63,532 nt of DNA from contig JAHRYP010000012.1 of NCBI GenBank assembly GCA_020622105.1, positions 1 through 63,532 on the forward strand, written 5' to 3'. The notes under the pieces were generated by a model, which did not search any database, had not been told where the DNA came from, and saw only the letters and a list, made by a program, of their open reading frames with translations. Source of the stretch: Methylotenera sp. (GTDB lineage: Bacteria; Pseudomonadota; Gammaproteobacteria; Burkholderiales; Methylophilaceae). A program made the translations under genes and the position numbers. Shown here one piece after another: positions 35,271-46,654 of this stretch (its first letter is position 1; every line of letters starts with the position of its first letter).

Positions 35271-37628
35271 ATGAATAAACCTATGAGAAAACTCACTGCC
35301 ACGGCAGTCATGCTGGCATTTGCAGGTACATCGGCACATGCATTTTCAGAAGATAGCGCAGCAGATGCTGAAAAAATAAAACTCGAGGCAGTGACTGTAA
35401 AAGGCATTCTTCCTGAAAAACTAGAATCAGTACCAGGTTCATTCGATGTCGTTACAGAAAAATCCATTGAAGAACGCAGGCCTTTCTCCATGCAGGAAGC
35501 ACTTAACAATGTGCCGGGCATTAATGTAGTCGGTGAAAATGCTTTTGGATTGGGTATCAATATCGGCGTTCGCGGATTAGATCCGCGCAGAACATCCAGA
35601 ACATTTTTGATGGAAGATGGCATGCCTTTGTTTCTTGCACCATATGGCGACCCAGCTGCGCATTACACCACGCCTATTGAGCTGATTGACCGTATTGAAG
35701 TGGTTAAAGGTTCCGGCCAGGTATTGTACGGGCCGCAGACTATAGGCGGCATGATCAACTTTGTCACCAGGACTATTCCAAGCAATGGTTTTGCCGGTAG
35801 CGTCACGGCCAAAGCTGGTAGCGATGACTTTGTGGGCGGGCACATGAATCTTGGTTATGGCAACGAGCGTGGCGGCTTCATGATAGATGCCTTACAGAAC
35901 AAAGGTGATGGTATCCGCAACAATCATGAATTCGAACAACAGGATTTCAGAATCAAAGGCCAGATTAATCTGACCGACCGGCAGACACTGATTGGTAAAA
36001 TCGGTTATTACAAAGAAGATTCAAACATCTCTGAAACCGGTTTAAGCAGACAGGAATATCAGGAAGATAAATATCAGGCACCAACTGGTAAAAATGATAA
36101 GTTCGAAATGGATCGCAAGGTTGCTCAACTACAGCATATCTTTCAGGTGGATGACCGCATGAAATTAAGCACACAGGCTTATTATGCAAACACCGAGCGC
36201 GCATCTATGCGTCAAGTTGCCAGCCCAGGCAACTGGGATGACGAAGCGTATTGGGGACAAGGCGATGCTTACAGCACACTTGCTCATTGTCCAACAGGTG
36301 AGGAAGAAGAAGCAGTAACTTCAGCAAATGCAGCAAATTGCGGCGGTCAATGGCGCCCAAGGAAATTTACCTACTGGGGCATTGAGCCTAGGCTAGATCT
36401 GAACCACAAATTATTTGGAATCGAAAATGACTTGGTAGCTGGCTTCAGATATCACAAGGAAGATATCGACCGCAAAGGGTTTCGCGGTTACACACCGGCT
36501 TTCAAAAATAGTCTGAGTTATGCAAAATCTTTCACTGGCATTGATCAGGCAACTTATGATAATGATGACGATGGAATTCCAGACGGTGGATTTGATGGCT
36601 ATTTCAGAGAACACATCAAAACTGAAGTCACTGCGATGTCTTATTATCTGCAAAACACCTTTCATGCAGGCAACTGGTCTATCACGCCAGGTTTACGCTT
36701 TGAAGATGTAAAAGTACGCACCAATGTCATTTGGGCAGAAGGTGAGGCACAAGGCATTAAAGATACTAATCGCTACTCGGAATTATTACCTGGTTTAGGC
36801 TTGGCTTGGAATGGTATTGAAAATACCACCTTCTTCGCTGGCGTACATAAAGGTTTTGCGCCACCTAGGCCCGACCGTGATCTCTCTGAAGGACAAAATG
36901 GCGTTTTAATTGATAACACCAAGCCTGAAGAAAGTACCAACTGGGAAGCCGGGGTAAGGACCAAGCATTTTAAAGGTATTCATGCACAAGCAACATTATT
37001 CCATACCGACTTTGATGAGATTGTCATTAAAAATGGGGGGCGTTTCGAAAATGGTGGAAAATCACTGATGCAAGGCCTTGAACTAGCTGGCCGTGTAGAT
37101 TTTGGAACAATTTTTGATACCCCGCATAACTTCTATGTAACAGGTTCATATACCAATCTCTTTACTGCCAAATTCAAAAAAGATGCGTTTCAATCCAATG
37201 AAGATATTGAAGAGGCTGTCGATAATGCTGAGCTTAATAGCAACGCAGCCAAATTCTGTTCCGGCGACACTTGTCAGTACATCAATAACGGCAGCCGTTT
37301 ACCCTATGCACCTAAGCACATCGCATCGCTTAATTTCGGCTATTCACACCCGGTTGGCATTAATGCCCGCATTGGTGCCGATTACGTAAGCGAGCAAGAA
37401 CCTGATGCAATTGGCAGACTGTCAGATCCTGTGACTGGTACCGCCGGCAAGATTCCATCTTACACATTAGTGAATGCATCAGTCTCATTCAAACCGCAAG
37501 GATCCAAAGCTACTTTATTCCTGAGCGGCCACAATCTGGCCGATAAAGAATATCTGGCTAGCCGCGTAGACGGCATGGTGGCAGGTCGCGGACGTACCGT
37601 ATTTGGCGGCATCCGATACGACTTCTAA
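35271..37628 (+). CDS. TonB-dependent receptor, FecA-like
   Basis: Outer-membrane active transporter of about 785 residues. After the signal peptide comes a plug domain (SVPGSFDVVTEKSI, MQEALNNVPGINVVG, RTFLMEDGMPLF, IEVVKGSGQVLYGPQTIGGMINFVTR), then a barrel ending ADKEYLASRVDG...FGGIRYDF. There is no FecA-type signalling extension. The closest named type is the ferric-citrate receptor, but the ligand is unknown. Residues read from 36558-36584 (DNDDDGIPD) fit a calcium-binding DxDxDGxxD loop. I chose the ATG at 35271, preceded by GGGAAG, over the ATG at 35253. Confidence 0.92.
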   Translation: MNKPMRKLTATAVMLAFAGTSAHAFSEDSAADAEKIKLEAVTVKGILPEKLESVPGSFDVVTEKSIEERRPFSMQEALNNVPGINVVGENAFGLGINIGVRGLDPRRTSRTFLMEDGMPLFLAPYGDPAAHYTTPIELIDRIEVVKGSGQVLYGPQTIGGMINFVTRTIPSNGFAGSVTAKAGSDDFVGGHMNLGYGNERGGFMIDALQNKGDGIRNNHEFEQQDFRIKGQINLTDRQTLIGKIGYYKEDSNISETGLSRQEYQEDKYQAPTGKNDKFEMDRKVAQLQHIFQVDDRMKLSTQAYYANTERASMRQVASPGNWDDEAYWGQGDAYSTLAHCPTGEEEEAVTSANAANCGGQWRPRKFTYWGIEPRLDLNHKLFGIENDLVAGFRYHKEDIDRKGFRGYTPAFKNSLSYAKSFTGIDQATYDNDDDGIPDGGFDGYFREHIKTEVTAMSYYLQNTFHAGNWSITPGLRFEDVKVRTNVIWAEGEAQGIKDTNRYSELLPGLGLAWNGIENTTFFAGVHKGFAPPRPDRDLSEGQNGVLIDNTKPEESTNWEAGVRTKHFKGIHAQATLFHTDFDEIVIKNGGRFENGGKSLMQGLELAGRVDFGTIFDTPHNFYVTGSYTNLFTAKFKKDAFQSNEDIEEAVDNAELNSNAAKFCSGDTCQYINNGSRLPYAPKHIASLNFGYSHPVGINARIGADYVSEQEPDAIGRLSDPVTGTAGKIPSYTLVNASVSFKPQGSKATLFLSGHNLADKEYLASRVDGMVAGRGRTVFGGIRYDF

Positions 37629-37631
37629 TAA

Positions 37632-37678
37632 CAAAAAAGCCTTAATTAATACTAGTTTCCTCGTGTATTAATTAAGGC
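37632..37678 (-). terminator. Terminator for serS (minus strand)
   Basis: A perfect 14-base stem (37639-37652 with 37665-37678) and a 12-base loop. On the minus strand it is followed by six T residues, so it should end the serS transcript, although it lies beyond the terminator of the opposing receptor gene. Confidence 0.85.
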
Positions 37679-37705
37679 AAATGCAGAATGTATGTTCTGA
37701 CTTGG

Positions 37706-37732
37706 GCGGTGATGATTCACCGCTATTTTTTA
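37706..37732 (+). terminator. Terminator for the TonB receptor (plus strand)
   Basis: GCGGTGA (37706-37712) and TCACCGC (37717-37723) pair around TGAT and are followed by TATTTTTT. It lies about 80 bases after the receptor stop. Confidence 0.88.
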
Positions 37733-37748
37733 TCTTAGCTTACTCAAA

Positions 37749-39023
<1,275 letters not shown>

Positions 39024-39083
39024 TTAATTTCCCTGAAAATCTTAATTTTTAGCGGCAGATAAACGCTGATTAACCTCTACGAT

Positions 39084-39194
39084 GTCATCGCGAGGGCGAA
39101 GCCCGTGGCGATCCAGAAGTGTTTAATGTTTGCTGCAGTTACGCTGCCTGTTATTTTGGCTAGACTGCCACGTCGTTTCACTCCTCGCAGTGAC
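39084..39194. repeat. Degenerate copy of the palindromic dispersed repeat
   Basis: The left arm starts GTCATCGCGAGGGCGAAGC (39084-39116). The right arm (about 39162-39194, ending CTCGCAGTGACG) is its imperfect complement, with ~45 bases between them. It resembles the perfect repeat at 7972-8051 and lies between serS and rarA. Confidence 0.7.
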
Positions 39195-39228
39195 GGTGCG
39201 GGGGTGTCTGCGTCAATCTACAGCTAAC

Positions 39229-40536
39229 TTATTTTTTCGCTTTTTTATCTAAATCTTTTAAATGTGCCAATTTTTCCGCTATTTTACCCTCAAGGCCGCG
39301 TGGCGTGGGCACATAAAACTGCTGGGGCGCTAATTCATCCGGAAAATAATTTTCGCCTGCAGCATACGCTTCTGGTTCGTTATGCGCATAACGGTATTCT
39401 TTACCGTAATCGAGTGCTTTCATGAGTTTGGTTGGTGCGTTACGCAGATGTAACGGTACCGGGCGTGATTTATCCTGCGCCACAAACGCTTTGGCCTGAT
39501 TGTAAGCCATATAAGCTGCATTGCTTTTAGGTGCTACAGCCAGATAAATAACAGCATTCGACAACGCAAGTTCACCTTCCGGCGACCCTAGCCGCTCATA
39601 GATCTGGCACGCTTCAAGTGCCATGGTCTGCGCACGCGGGTCAGCAATGCCGATATCTTCAATCGCCATGCGCACGATACGCCGTCCTAAATACAGCGGA
39701 TCAGCACCGCCATCTATCATGCGCAAAAACCAGTACAAGGCAGCATCAGGGTTAGAGCCGCGCACTGATTTATGCATTGCGGATATCTGGTCATAGAATG
39801 CCTCACCACCTTTATCAAAACGACGCAGCTTGCTTGCCATCGTTGTCTGCAGAAAAGCTTCATCTACCTCGGTAATGCCGGCACCTTGCGCAGCGTTGAA
39901 TAAACCTTCAACAAAATTGAGCAAACGTCTAGCATCACCATCCGCATACGCCAGCACCTGCTCACGTACTTCATCGGTCAGTGTAATATCAGCGGCCACC
40001 AGTTGCTGTGCACGGTCAAGCAATAAGGAAAGCTCTGGTTCAGAAAGTGCATTCAGTACAAATACCTGCGCCCGGGAAAGCAGCGCGCTGTTCACCTCAA
40101 ACGATGGATTCTCGGTTGTCGCCCCGATAAATGTAATCAAGCCGCTTTCAACAAACGGCAGAAAGGCATCCTGCTGGCCTTTATTGAAGCGATGAACTTC
40201 ATCCACAAACAAAATGGTTTTACGGTCATGCTGCTGCAGGGTAATCTCAGCGCGCTCAACTGCTTCACGGATATCTTTAATGCCGGACAGCACTGCGGAA
40301 ATTGGAATAAATTCGGCATCCGCCGTGCTGGCGATGAGCCTTGCCAGTGTGGTTTTTCCTACGCCCGGCGGTCCCCATAAAATCATGGATGGCAGCTTGC
40401 CGGATTGGAATGCCAGTCGTAGCGGTTTGCTCGGCCCCAGCAGATGCGATTGTCCGACGACTTCATCAAGTGTTGTGGGTCGCAGGCGCTCGGCAAGCGG
40501 CGCTTGCGGCGTATTGGTGGCAAACAGACTATTCAA
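39229..40536 (-). CDS. rarA: Replication-associated recombination protein RarA
   Basis: AAA+ clamp-loader-like ATPase of 435 residues (MgsA/WRNIP1 family) acting at stalled forks. Motifs: [22 protein letters not shown], Walker [15 protein letters not shown], Walker [21 protein letters not shown], sensor 1 [19 protein letters not shown]. The C-terminal domain has [21 protein letters not shown]. The start appears to be TTG (40536); no ATG gives the same family N-terminus. It lies between lolA and serS as in many proteobacteria. Confidence 0.96.
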   Translation of the reverse strand: MNSLFATNTPQAPLAERLRPTTLDEVVGQSHLLGPSKPLRLAFQSGKLPSMILWGPPGVGKTTLARLIASTADAEFIPISAVLSGIKDIREAVERAEITLQQHDRKTILFVDEVHRFNKGQQDAFLPFVESGLITFIGATTENPSFEVNSALLSRAQVFVLNALSEPELSLLLDRAQQLVAADITLTDEVREQVLAYADGDARRLLNFVEGLFNAAQGAGITEVDEAFLQTTMASKLRRFDKGGEAFYDQISAMHKSVRGSNPDAALYWFLRMIDGGADPLYLGRRIVRMAIEDIGIADPRAQTMALEACQIYERLGSPEGELALSNAVIYLAVAPKSNAAYMAYNQAKAFVAQDKSRPVPLHLRNAPTKLMKALDYGKEYRYAHNEPEAYAAGENYFPDELAPQQFYVPTPRGLEGKIAEKLAHLKDLDKKAKK

Positions 40537-40582
40537 AATATGCAGTAAATCTTATCAAGATCCATTATTAAAACAAAAAAGC

Positions 40583-41209
40583 TTACTCGCCTACTACATC
40601 GACACCTTTAGGCGCTTTAAACAGAAAGTTTTTATCCTCAAGTGCAGGATTCACTTCAACCTGCGTAAATACGATTTTTGTAGTGTGGCCAAAGCTATCT
40701 ACCAGTGACAGTTCTTGAATTTTACTACCGTTAAAACCCATCAGTATCTTCTCAAAGCCAGATTCTTTGTCTTTAGGAATCGCATCAACCCATTCCAATC
40801 CATCTTTACCGGGTGCATTTATTAGCTTAAAGGTTTTATCAATGGCCGTGCCACCAGCTAGCAGGGCTGCAGGACTAGAACCTATCGATTGACTCAATGC
40901 GCGTACCGTCACTTGTGCCAGCTCTACGTCATACAGCCACACCTGTTTGCCGTCACTGATAATCTGCTGTTCATACGGTTTTTGATAATCCCACCTGAAT
41001 TTATTGGGACGTTGCAGCTGCATTTGGCCGTCTACTTCCTGCACTTTACGTCCTTGCCTATCCGTGACTACCTGATGAAAATCAGCACGTACAGATTTAG
41101 TTTGCTCATAAAACGATTTAACACTAGCCATGCCATCTGCACTGGCTGTTTGTGCTGCCAGTAATACCGGCAGCAGCAAATAAGGCAATATTTTTTTAAT
41201 ATGTTTCAT
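40583..41209 (-). CDS. lolA: Outer-membrane lipoprotein carrier protein LolA
   Basis: Periplasmic chaperone carrying lipoproteins from LolCDE to LolB, about 208 residues. It has a signal peptide (to AQTASA) and the LolA pattern: KSVRADFHQVVTDRQGRKVQEVDGQMQLQRPNKFRWDYQKP, then ISDGKQVWLYD. The ATG at 41209 has AGGAAC just upstream and begins the signal peptide; an upstream ATG at 41242 is less likely. It follows ftsK by about 47 bases. Confidence 0.95.
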   Translation of the reverse strand: MKHIKKILPYLLLPVLLAAQTASADGMASVKSFYEQTKSVRADFHQVVTDRQGRKVQEVDGQMQLQRPNKFRWDYQKPYEQQIISDGKQVWLYDVELAQVTVRALSQSIGSSPAALLAGGTAIDKTFKLINAPGKDGLEWVDAIPKDKESGFEKILMGFNGSKIQELSLVDSFGHTTKIVFTQVEVNPALEDKNFLFKAPKGVDVVGE

Positions 41210-41256
41210 TGAGTTCCTATAAATTGATTTGAGGCTTAGCATTTATCTCTATTTCT

Positions 41257-43569
41257 CTAAGCTTCATGATGCGGAGCCAGCACCTCACGGTTACCGTTAC
41301 TTTGCATCGCTGATACCAGACCAGCACGTTCCATATCTTCAATCAAGCGTGCTGCGCGGTTATAACCGATACGTAACTGGCGCTGTACTGATGAAATACT
41401 GGCCCTGCGCGTTTTAAGCACAATACCCACAGCCTCGTCATACAATGGGTCTACTTCAGCACCAGCTGCAGCGCTACCATTGCTGGTAAATTCAGCGCCG
41501 CCCTCTTCTGCTTCATTAGTAAGAATGCCTTCAATGTAGTTTGGTTCACCTTGCGCCTTAAGATAGTTCACTACCTTATGCACTTCCTGGTCTGATACAA
41601 ACGCACCGTGAATACGTGTCGGGTAGCCTGTTCCCGGTGGCAAGTACAGCATGTCACCCTGTCCTAACAACGCTTCAGCACCCATTTGATCCAAAATCGT
41701 GCGCGAGTCGATCTTGCTTGAAACCTGAAAAGCAATACGTGTAGGAATATTGGCCTTGATCAAACCGGTTATTACATCGACTGACGGACGCTGCGTTGCC
41801 AAAATTAAATGGATACCTGAGGCACGGGCTTTCTGTGCCAGACGCGCAATCAATTCCTCTACTTTTTTACCCACCACCATCATCAAGTCGGCAAACTCAT
41901 CAATCACCACCACGATAAATGGCATTTCATCCAATGGCTCAGGGTCATCCGGGGTTAAACTGAATGGATGCGGAATTGAAGTACCTTCTTTCTTCGCTTC
42001 CTTGATTTTCTGGTTGTAGCCGGCAAGGTTACGCACACCCATCATCGACATCAGTTTATAGCGGCGTTCCATTTCTGCTACACACCAGTTCAAAGCATTG
42101 CCAGCCTGACGCATATCTGTGACCACTGGTGCCAGCAAATGCGGAATACCTTCATAGACAGAAAGCTCCAGCATTTTCGGGTCAATCAAAATCATGCGCA
42201 CCTGACTCGCATCTGATTTGTACAGCATACTTAAAATCAGCGCATTCACAGCTACAGATTTACCCGAGCCGGTCGTACCTGCAACCAGCACATGCGGCAT
42301 CTTGGCAAGATCAGCCACTGCCGGTTTGCCGGAGATGTCCTTACCCAGCGATATCGCAAGTGGTGAATGCACATCTGCATAAGCCTGGCTACCCATGATT
42401 TCAGACAAATGTACGATCTGACGTTTTGGATTCGGAATCTCCAAACCCATGCAGGTTTTGCCGGGAATGGTTTCAACCACGCGCACACTCACTACAGATA
42501 GAGCGCGTGCCAAATCTTTTACCAGATTAGTAACCTGGCTACCCTTGACGCCAGCAGCCGGCTCCAGCTCATAACGCGTAATCACTGGGCCTGGTAAAGC
42601 GATCAGCACTTTGACCTCGATGCCGAAATCCATGAGTTTGCGTTCAATCAGGCGTGAGGTGAAGTCCAGTGTTTCGACAGAAGGTAATTCAACACTATTA
42701 GTTGCTTCATCAAGTAGATGAATCGGCGGCAACGGAGAATCAGGATGCGTTTCGAATAATGGCACTTGTTTTTCTTTTTGCACACGTGCGCTTTTGGCAA
42801 TTTCCAATACAGGCGTTTCAATCTGCACCGGCTCGCGGTCTACAGTGCGCGCACGCTCGCTCTGTACAAACTCAGTACGCTCTTGCTTAACTGCCGCACC
42901 GGCTTTTCTATCTTGCCAGTCATGCCATTTCAGCTTGATAAACTCATAGCTGGTAATCAAGCCTGCACCGAACTTCTCGATAATCATGATCCATGACCAT
43001 CCCGTGAACAGGCTAAATCCTACAACGAACATAAGCAGCAAGACCATGCTGGAGCCAATATAACCGAACAAGCTACGCAGACCTGAATCCACAGCAGCAC
43101 CGAGCATACCGCCGGGCGCAAGCGGCAAACTTGCGGGCAGTGCAACAAGGTGGCCAGCTTCAATCGCACTTGAGGCGATTAACAATAAAGCAAACCCAAT
43201 GAAATTGAACAGTAAAAATGGCTTCTCGCTCTGGTCTACTGCCTCAAGTTTAAGATATACAAACCACATTGCATAAAATGCCAGTACTGCCCACCACCAG
43301 GCTGAAAAACCAAACACATACAAAAGCAGATCTGATACCCAAGCGCCTACGCTACCGCCACTGTTATGGATTGCTGCATTATCATCGGCCATATGCGACC
43401 AAGATGAATCATCCGGATGGTAAGTAAAAAGAATAACGGTAATATAAAGGCCAACCAAGACCAAGCCTAACCACCACGCCTCTTTTAAGAGTGTTGTGGC
43501 TAATGCGTTTGATTTAGTGACCTCAGCCTCACGCCTTGCGTTGGCTGGTTTGGATTTTTTGAAAAACAA
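41257..43569 (-). CDS. ftsK: DNA translocase FtsK
   Basis: Division-linked DNA pump of 770 residues. The N-terminus has four membrane helices (to ~200), a shortened linker (~200-280), the alpha/beta motor (Walker [14 protein letters not shown], Walker [16 protein letters not shown]) and the C-terminal gamma winged helix that reads KOPS ([23 protein letters not shown]). The start is TTG at 43569: a stop lies five codons upstream, AAGG is ~10 bases before, and no nearby ATG keeps the first membrane helix. First gene of the ftsK-lolA-rarA-serS series. Confidence 0.96.
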   Translation of the reverse strand: MFFKKSKPANARREAEVTKSNALATTLLKEAWWLGLVLVGLYITVILFTYHPDDSSWSHMADDNAAIHNSGGSVGAWVSDLLLYVFGFSAWWWAVLAFYAMWFVYLKLEAVDQSEKPFLLFNFIGFALLLIASSAIEAGHLVALPASLPLAPGGMLGAAVDSGLRSLFGYIGSSMVLLLMFVVGFSLFTGWSWIMIIEKFGAGLITSYEFIKLKWHDWQDRKAGAAVKQERTEFVQSERARTVDREPVQIETPVLEIAKSARVQKEKQVPLFETHPDSPLPPIHLLDEATNSVELPSVETLDFTSRLIERKLMDFGIEVKVLIALPGPVITRYELEPAAGVKGSQVTNLVKDLARALSVVSVRVVETIPGKTCMGLEIPNPKRQIVHLSEIMGSQAYADVHSPLAISLGKDISGKPAVADLAKMPHVLVAGTTGSGKSVAVNALILSMLYKSDASQVRMILIDPKMLELSVYEGIPHLLAPVVTDMRQAGNALNWCVAEMERRYKLMSMMGVRNLAGYNQKIKEAKKEGTSIPHPFSLTPDDPEPLDEMPFIVVVIDEFADLMMVVGKKVEELIARLAQKARASGIHLILATQRPSVDVITGLIKANIPTRIAFQVSSKIDSRTILDQMGAEALLGQGDMLYLPPGTGYPTRIHGAFVSDQEVHKVVNYLKAQGEPNYIEGILTNEAEEGGAEFTSNGSAAAGAEVDPLYDEAVGIVLKTRRASISSVQRQLRIGYNRAARLIEDMERAGLVSAMQSNGNREVLAPHHEA

Positions 43570-43661
43570 GATAGCAAAACCTTAGCTTATTTACTGTTGG
43601 ATTTAATTATAGCAGTATCAAAGTAAGTGCGTAGGGATTAGAATATCAATCTTATCAGGAC

Positions 43662-43794
43662 TTCCATAAATACATTTTTTGTGTGCATGATTTTGTTATG
43701 CGGCGCTCCTAGCCTCGCTGTGTACAGCATATTACCCGGCTACTGCGCACCGCACATTCATGACCGCAACGCGAACTATGTATTTATAGAAACC
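43662..43794. other. Nested inverted-repeat element upstream of dps
   Basis: Outer arms ATAAATACAT (43666-43675) and ATGTATTTAT (43778-43787) pair perfectly, with partial pairing beyond. Inside lie TAGCC/GGCTA and GCTGT-GT-ACAGC pairs and imperfect GCGGCGC/GCGCACCGC arms, in the order expected for one long imperfect hairpin. It holds no ORF and ends about 35 bases before dps. It could be a structured 5' leader, a small RNA or a miniature palindromic element. Confidence 0.45.
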
Positions 43795-43830
43795 TTCCAG
43801 GTTCAACTTTAAATATCACGGAGCATTGCT

Positions 43831-44295
43831 ATGGATATCGGTATAAAAGAACAAGATAGAAAAAACATCGCTCAAGGTCTGTCTCACCTGCTGGCAGACA
43901 CTTATACGCTTTATCTGAAAACGCATTATTTTCATTGGAATGTCACCGGCCCAATGTTTAATACCTTGCATTTAATGTTTGAAACCCAATATAACGAATT
44001 AGCGCTTGCCGTTGATTTAATCGCAGAACGTATCCGTGCACTGGATGTCTATGCACCAGGCACTTATCGTGATTTTGCAAAACTCACTTCGATTAAAGAG
44101 ACAGAATCCGTGCCTAAAGCACAGGATATGATTATCGAATTGGTCGCAGGCCATGAAGCTGTATGTCGCACTGCACGTAGTGTGTTTCCGTGTGCAGATG
44201 CCGCTTCAGATGAAGCAACCGCAGACCTGTTAACGCAACGCTTGCAGCTGCATGAAAAGACTGCATGGATGTTACGTAGCATGCTCGAGAAATAA
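43831..44295 (+). CDS. dps: Dps-family ferritin-like DNA-protection protein
   Basis: A 154-residue Dps. The ferroxidase residues sit at subunit interfaces: [18 protein letters not shown] supplies the His residues, and [19 protein letters not shown] supplies the acidic ones. It stores iron and shields DNA against peroxide in starvation. A GGAG ribosome site precedes the ATG. It lies 50 bases before trxB, so oxidative-stress co-expression is plausible. Upstream is the nested inverted-repeat element. Confidence 0.95.
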   Translation: MDIGIKEQDRKNIAQGLSHLLADTYTLYLKTHYFHWNVTGPMFNTLHLMFETQYNELALAVDLIAERIRALDVYAPGTYRDFAKLTSIKETESVPKAQDMIIELVAGHEAVCRTARSVFPCADAASDEATADLLTQRLQLHEKTAWMLRSMLEK

Positions 44296-44342
44296 GCATT
44301 AACCCCGATTTTAAGTATTAACATTCATTTAGAAAGCAATAG

Positions 44343-45296
<954 letters not shown>

Positions 45297-45305
45297 ATCG
45301 AGCAT

Positions 45306-45337
45306 CGTCTGTGTGAACTGGATATTTCACACAGACG
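45306..45337. terminator. Strong stem-loop between trxB and smr
   Basis: A perfect 12-base stem, CGTCTGTGTGAA with TTCACACAGACG, around an 8-base loop. No T-run follows on the plus strand, so it may be an RNA-stability hairpin or a weak terminator. Confidence 0.55.
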
Positions 45338-45357
45338 AATCTATAAAGACTTAAGTG

Positions 45358-45978
45358 ATGAAAACGCTGCGCGAACAAATCAAGCAAGTCAAATCTCAGA
45401 TCAAGGTAGAACCTGCTGAGCCAGTAGTCAAAAATATAGCGCCTGCTGAGCCAGTTGATATCTTCCAGCATGCGGTAAAAGATGCGCGCCCGTTGCCTGA
45501 TGAGATCAAGCATGCGCGTTTGCACCACGCACCTAAAAAACCAAAACCTATCCCCAAACAATTCATTCTGGATGAACAGCAGGCATTGGCTGATTCACTA
45601 TCTGACCACTATATTCCCGCACATGAACTCGAAACAGGCGAAGAGTTACTGTATCTGCGTGACGGACACTCTCCCGATATCCTGAGCAAATTACGTCGCG
45701 GTCACTGGGTAATACAGGCCGCAATTGACCTGCATGGTTTGATCTCCGATGAAGCCCGCCTTTACGTAGCCACATTTTTGAGTGACTGCAAAAAACGTGG
45801 CCTACGCTGTGTGCGCATCGTGCATGGCAAAGGCTTGGGGTCGCGCAACAAAGAACCGGTACTTAAACACAAGCTGCGCGGCTGGCTGGTACAGCGCGAT
45901 GAAGTGATTGCTTATGCGCAGGCACGTAAAACCGATGGCGGCAGCGGCGCGGTGATTGTGTTGCTTAAATCCCAATAA
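45358..45978 (+). CDS. Smr/MutS2-domain protein
   Basis: A 206-residue protein of the SmrA type. The N-terminal half is a polar, helical region of unknown role. The C-terminal Smr domain (from ~120) has AAIDLHGLISDEARLYVATFL, the HGKGLGS motif, and a final SGAVIVLLK. Smr domains nick DNA or cleave RNA; recent work links bacterial SmrB-type proteins to cleavage of mRNA at collided ribosomes. The ATG at 45358 follows a GTG at 45355. Confidence 0.88.
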   Translation: MKTLREQIKQVKSQIKVEPAEPVVKNIAPAEPVDIFQHAVKDARPLPDEIKHARLHHAPKKPKPIPKQFILDEQQALADSLSDHYIPAHELETGEELLYLRDGHSPDILSKLRRGHWVIQAAIDLHGLISDEARLYVATFLSDCKKRGLRCVRIVHGKGLGSRNKEPVLKHKLRGWLVQRDEVIAYAQARKTDGGSGAVIVLLKSQ

Positions 45979-46001
45979 GCGCGCTGTGTTTTAATTGCGC
46001 T

Positions 46002-46481
46002 TTAAAGTCCTAACTCACTCAAACTCGGATGCTCATCCGGCCTGCGCCCTAATGGCCAGAAAAACTTGCGTTCAGATTCCTTGATCGGCATATCATTGAT
46101 GCTGGCATAGCGCAGCTCCATGAGCCCATCGGCATTAAACTGCCAGTTTTCATTGCCATAGGAGCGAAACCAGTTGCCTGAATCATCATGCCATTCATAG
46201 GCAAAGCGCACGGCAATACGGTTAAGGTCAAATGCCCACAGTTCTTTAATCAGCCGGTAATCGAGCTCTTTTGACCATTTTCGGGTCAGGAATTCAACAA
46301 TCTGCTCACGGCCTACCGGAAACTCGGCACGATTGCGCCACTGGCTATCCTGCGTATAAACCAGCGATACGCGCTGCGGGTCACGGCTATTCCAGCCATC
46401 TTCTGCCAGGCGAACTTTAAGCGTGGCCGTTTCGCGCGTAAAAGGCGGTAATGGCGGACGGGTTTCAGGACTAGCGTTCAT
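46002..46481 (-). CDS. DUF1348 (NTF2-like) protein
   Basis: A 159-residue protein of the DUF1348 family with the NTF2-like fold. Motifs include [46 protein letters not shown], and a long aromatic [22 protein letters not shown]. Many members are annotated only by fold. A GGAG ribosome site precedes the ATG. It is convergent with smr and has no operon partner. Function unknown. Confidence 0.85.
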   Translation of the reverse strand: MNASPETRPPLPPFTRETATLKVRLAEDGWNSRDPQRVSLVYTQDSQWRNRAEFPVGREQIVEFLTRKWSKELDYRLIKELWAFDLNRIAVRFAYEWHDDSGNWFRSYGNENWQFNADGLMELRYASINDMPIKESERKFFWPLGRRPDEHPSLSELGL

Positions 46482-46592
46482 CGTTTACTCCTTCTTCAAA
46501 TTAACTTAGGTAAATACTGGTTTATTTTATTGTTGCGACAACCCGAGCACAGTGCTTTAAGAAGAAAGCTCAAGGAGTTTTTCAGTCTGATG

Positions 46593-46624
46593 GTTTGCCA
46601 CGGGCTTTGCCCTCGCAATGACAG
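46593..46624. repeat. Solo arm of the palindromic dispersed repeat
   Basis: One arm only (TGCCACGGGCTTTGCCCTCG then CAATGACAG), matching in form the repeats at 7972-8051 and 39084-39194. It lies in the gap between the DUF1348 and ABC exporter genes. Confidence 0.65.
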
Positions 46625-46654
46625 AATAAATTAAAACTGATCAAATATTTAATA

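Noticed and set aside
40214-40708. 164-codon plus-strand frame across rarA and lolA
   Set aside because: It is a shadow of two well-supported genes on the other strand.
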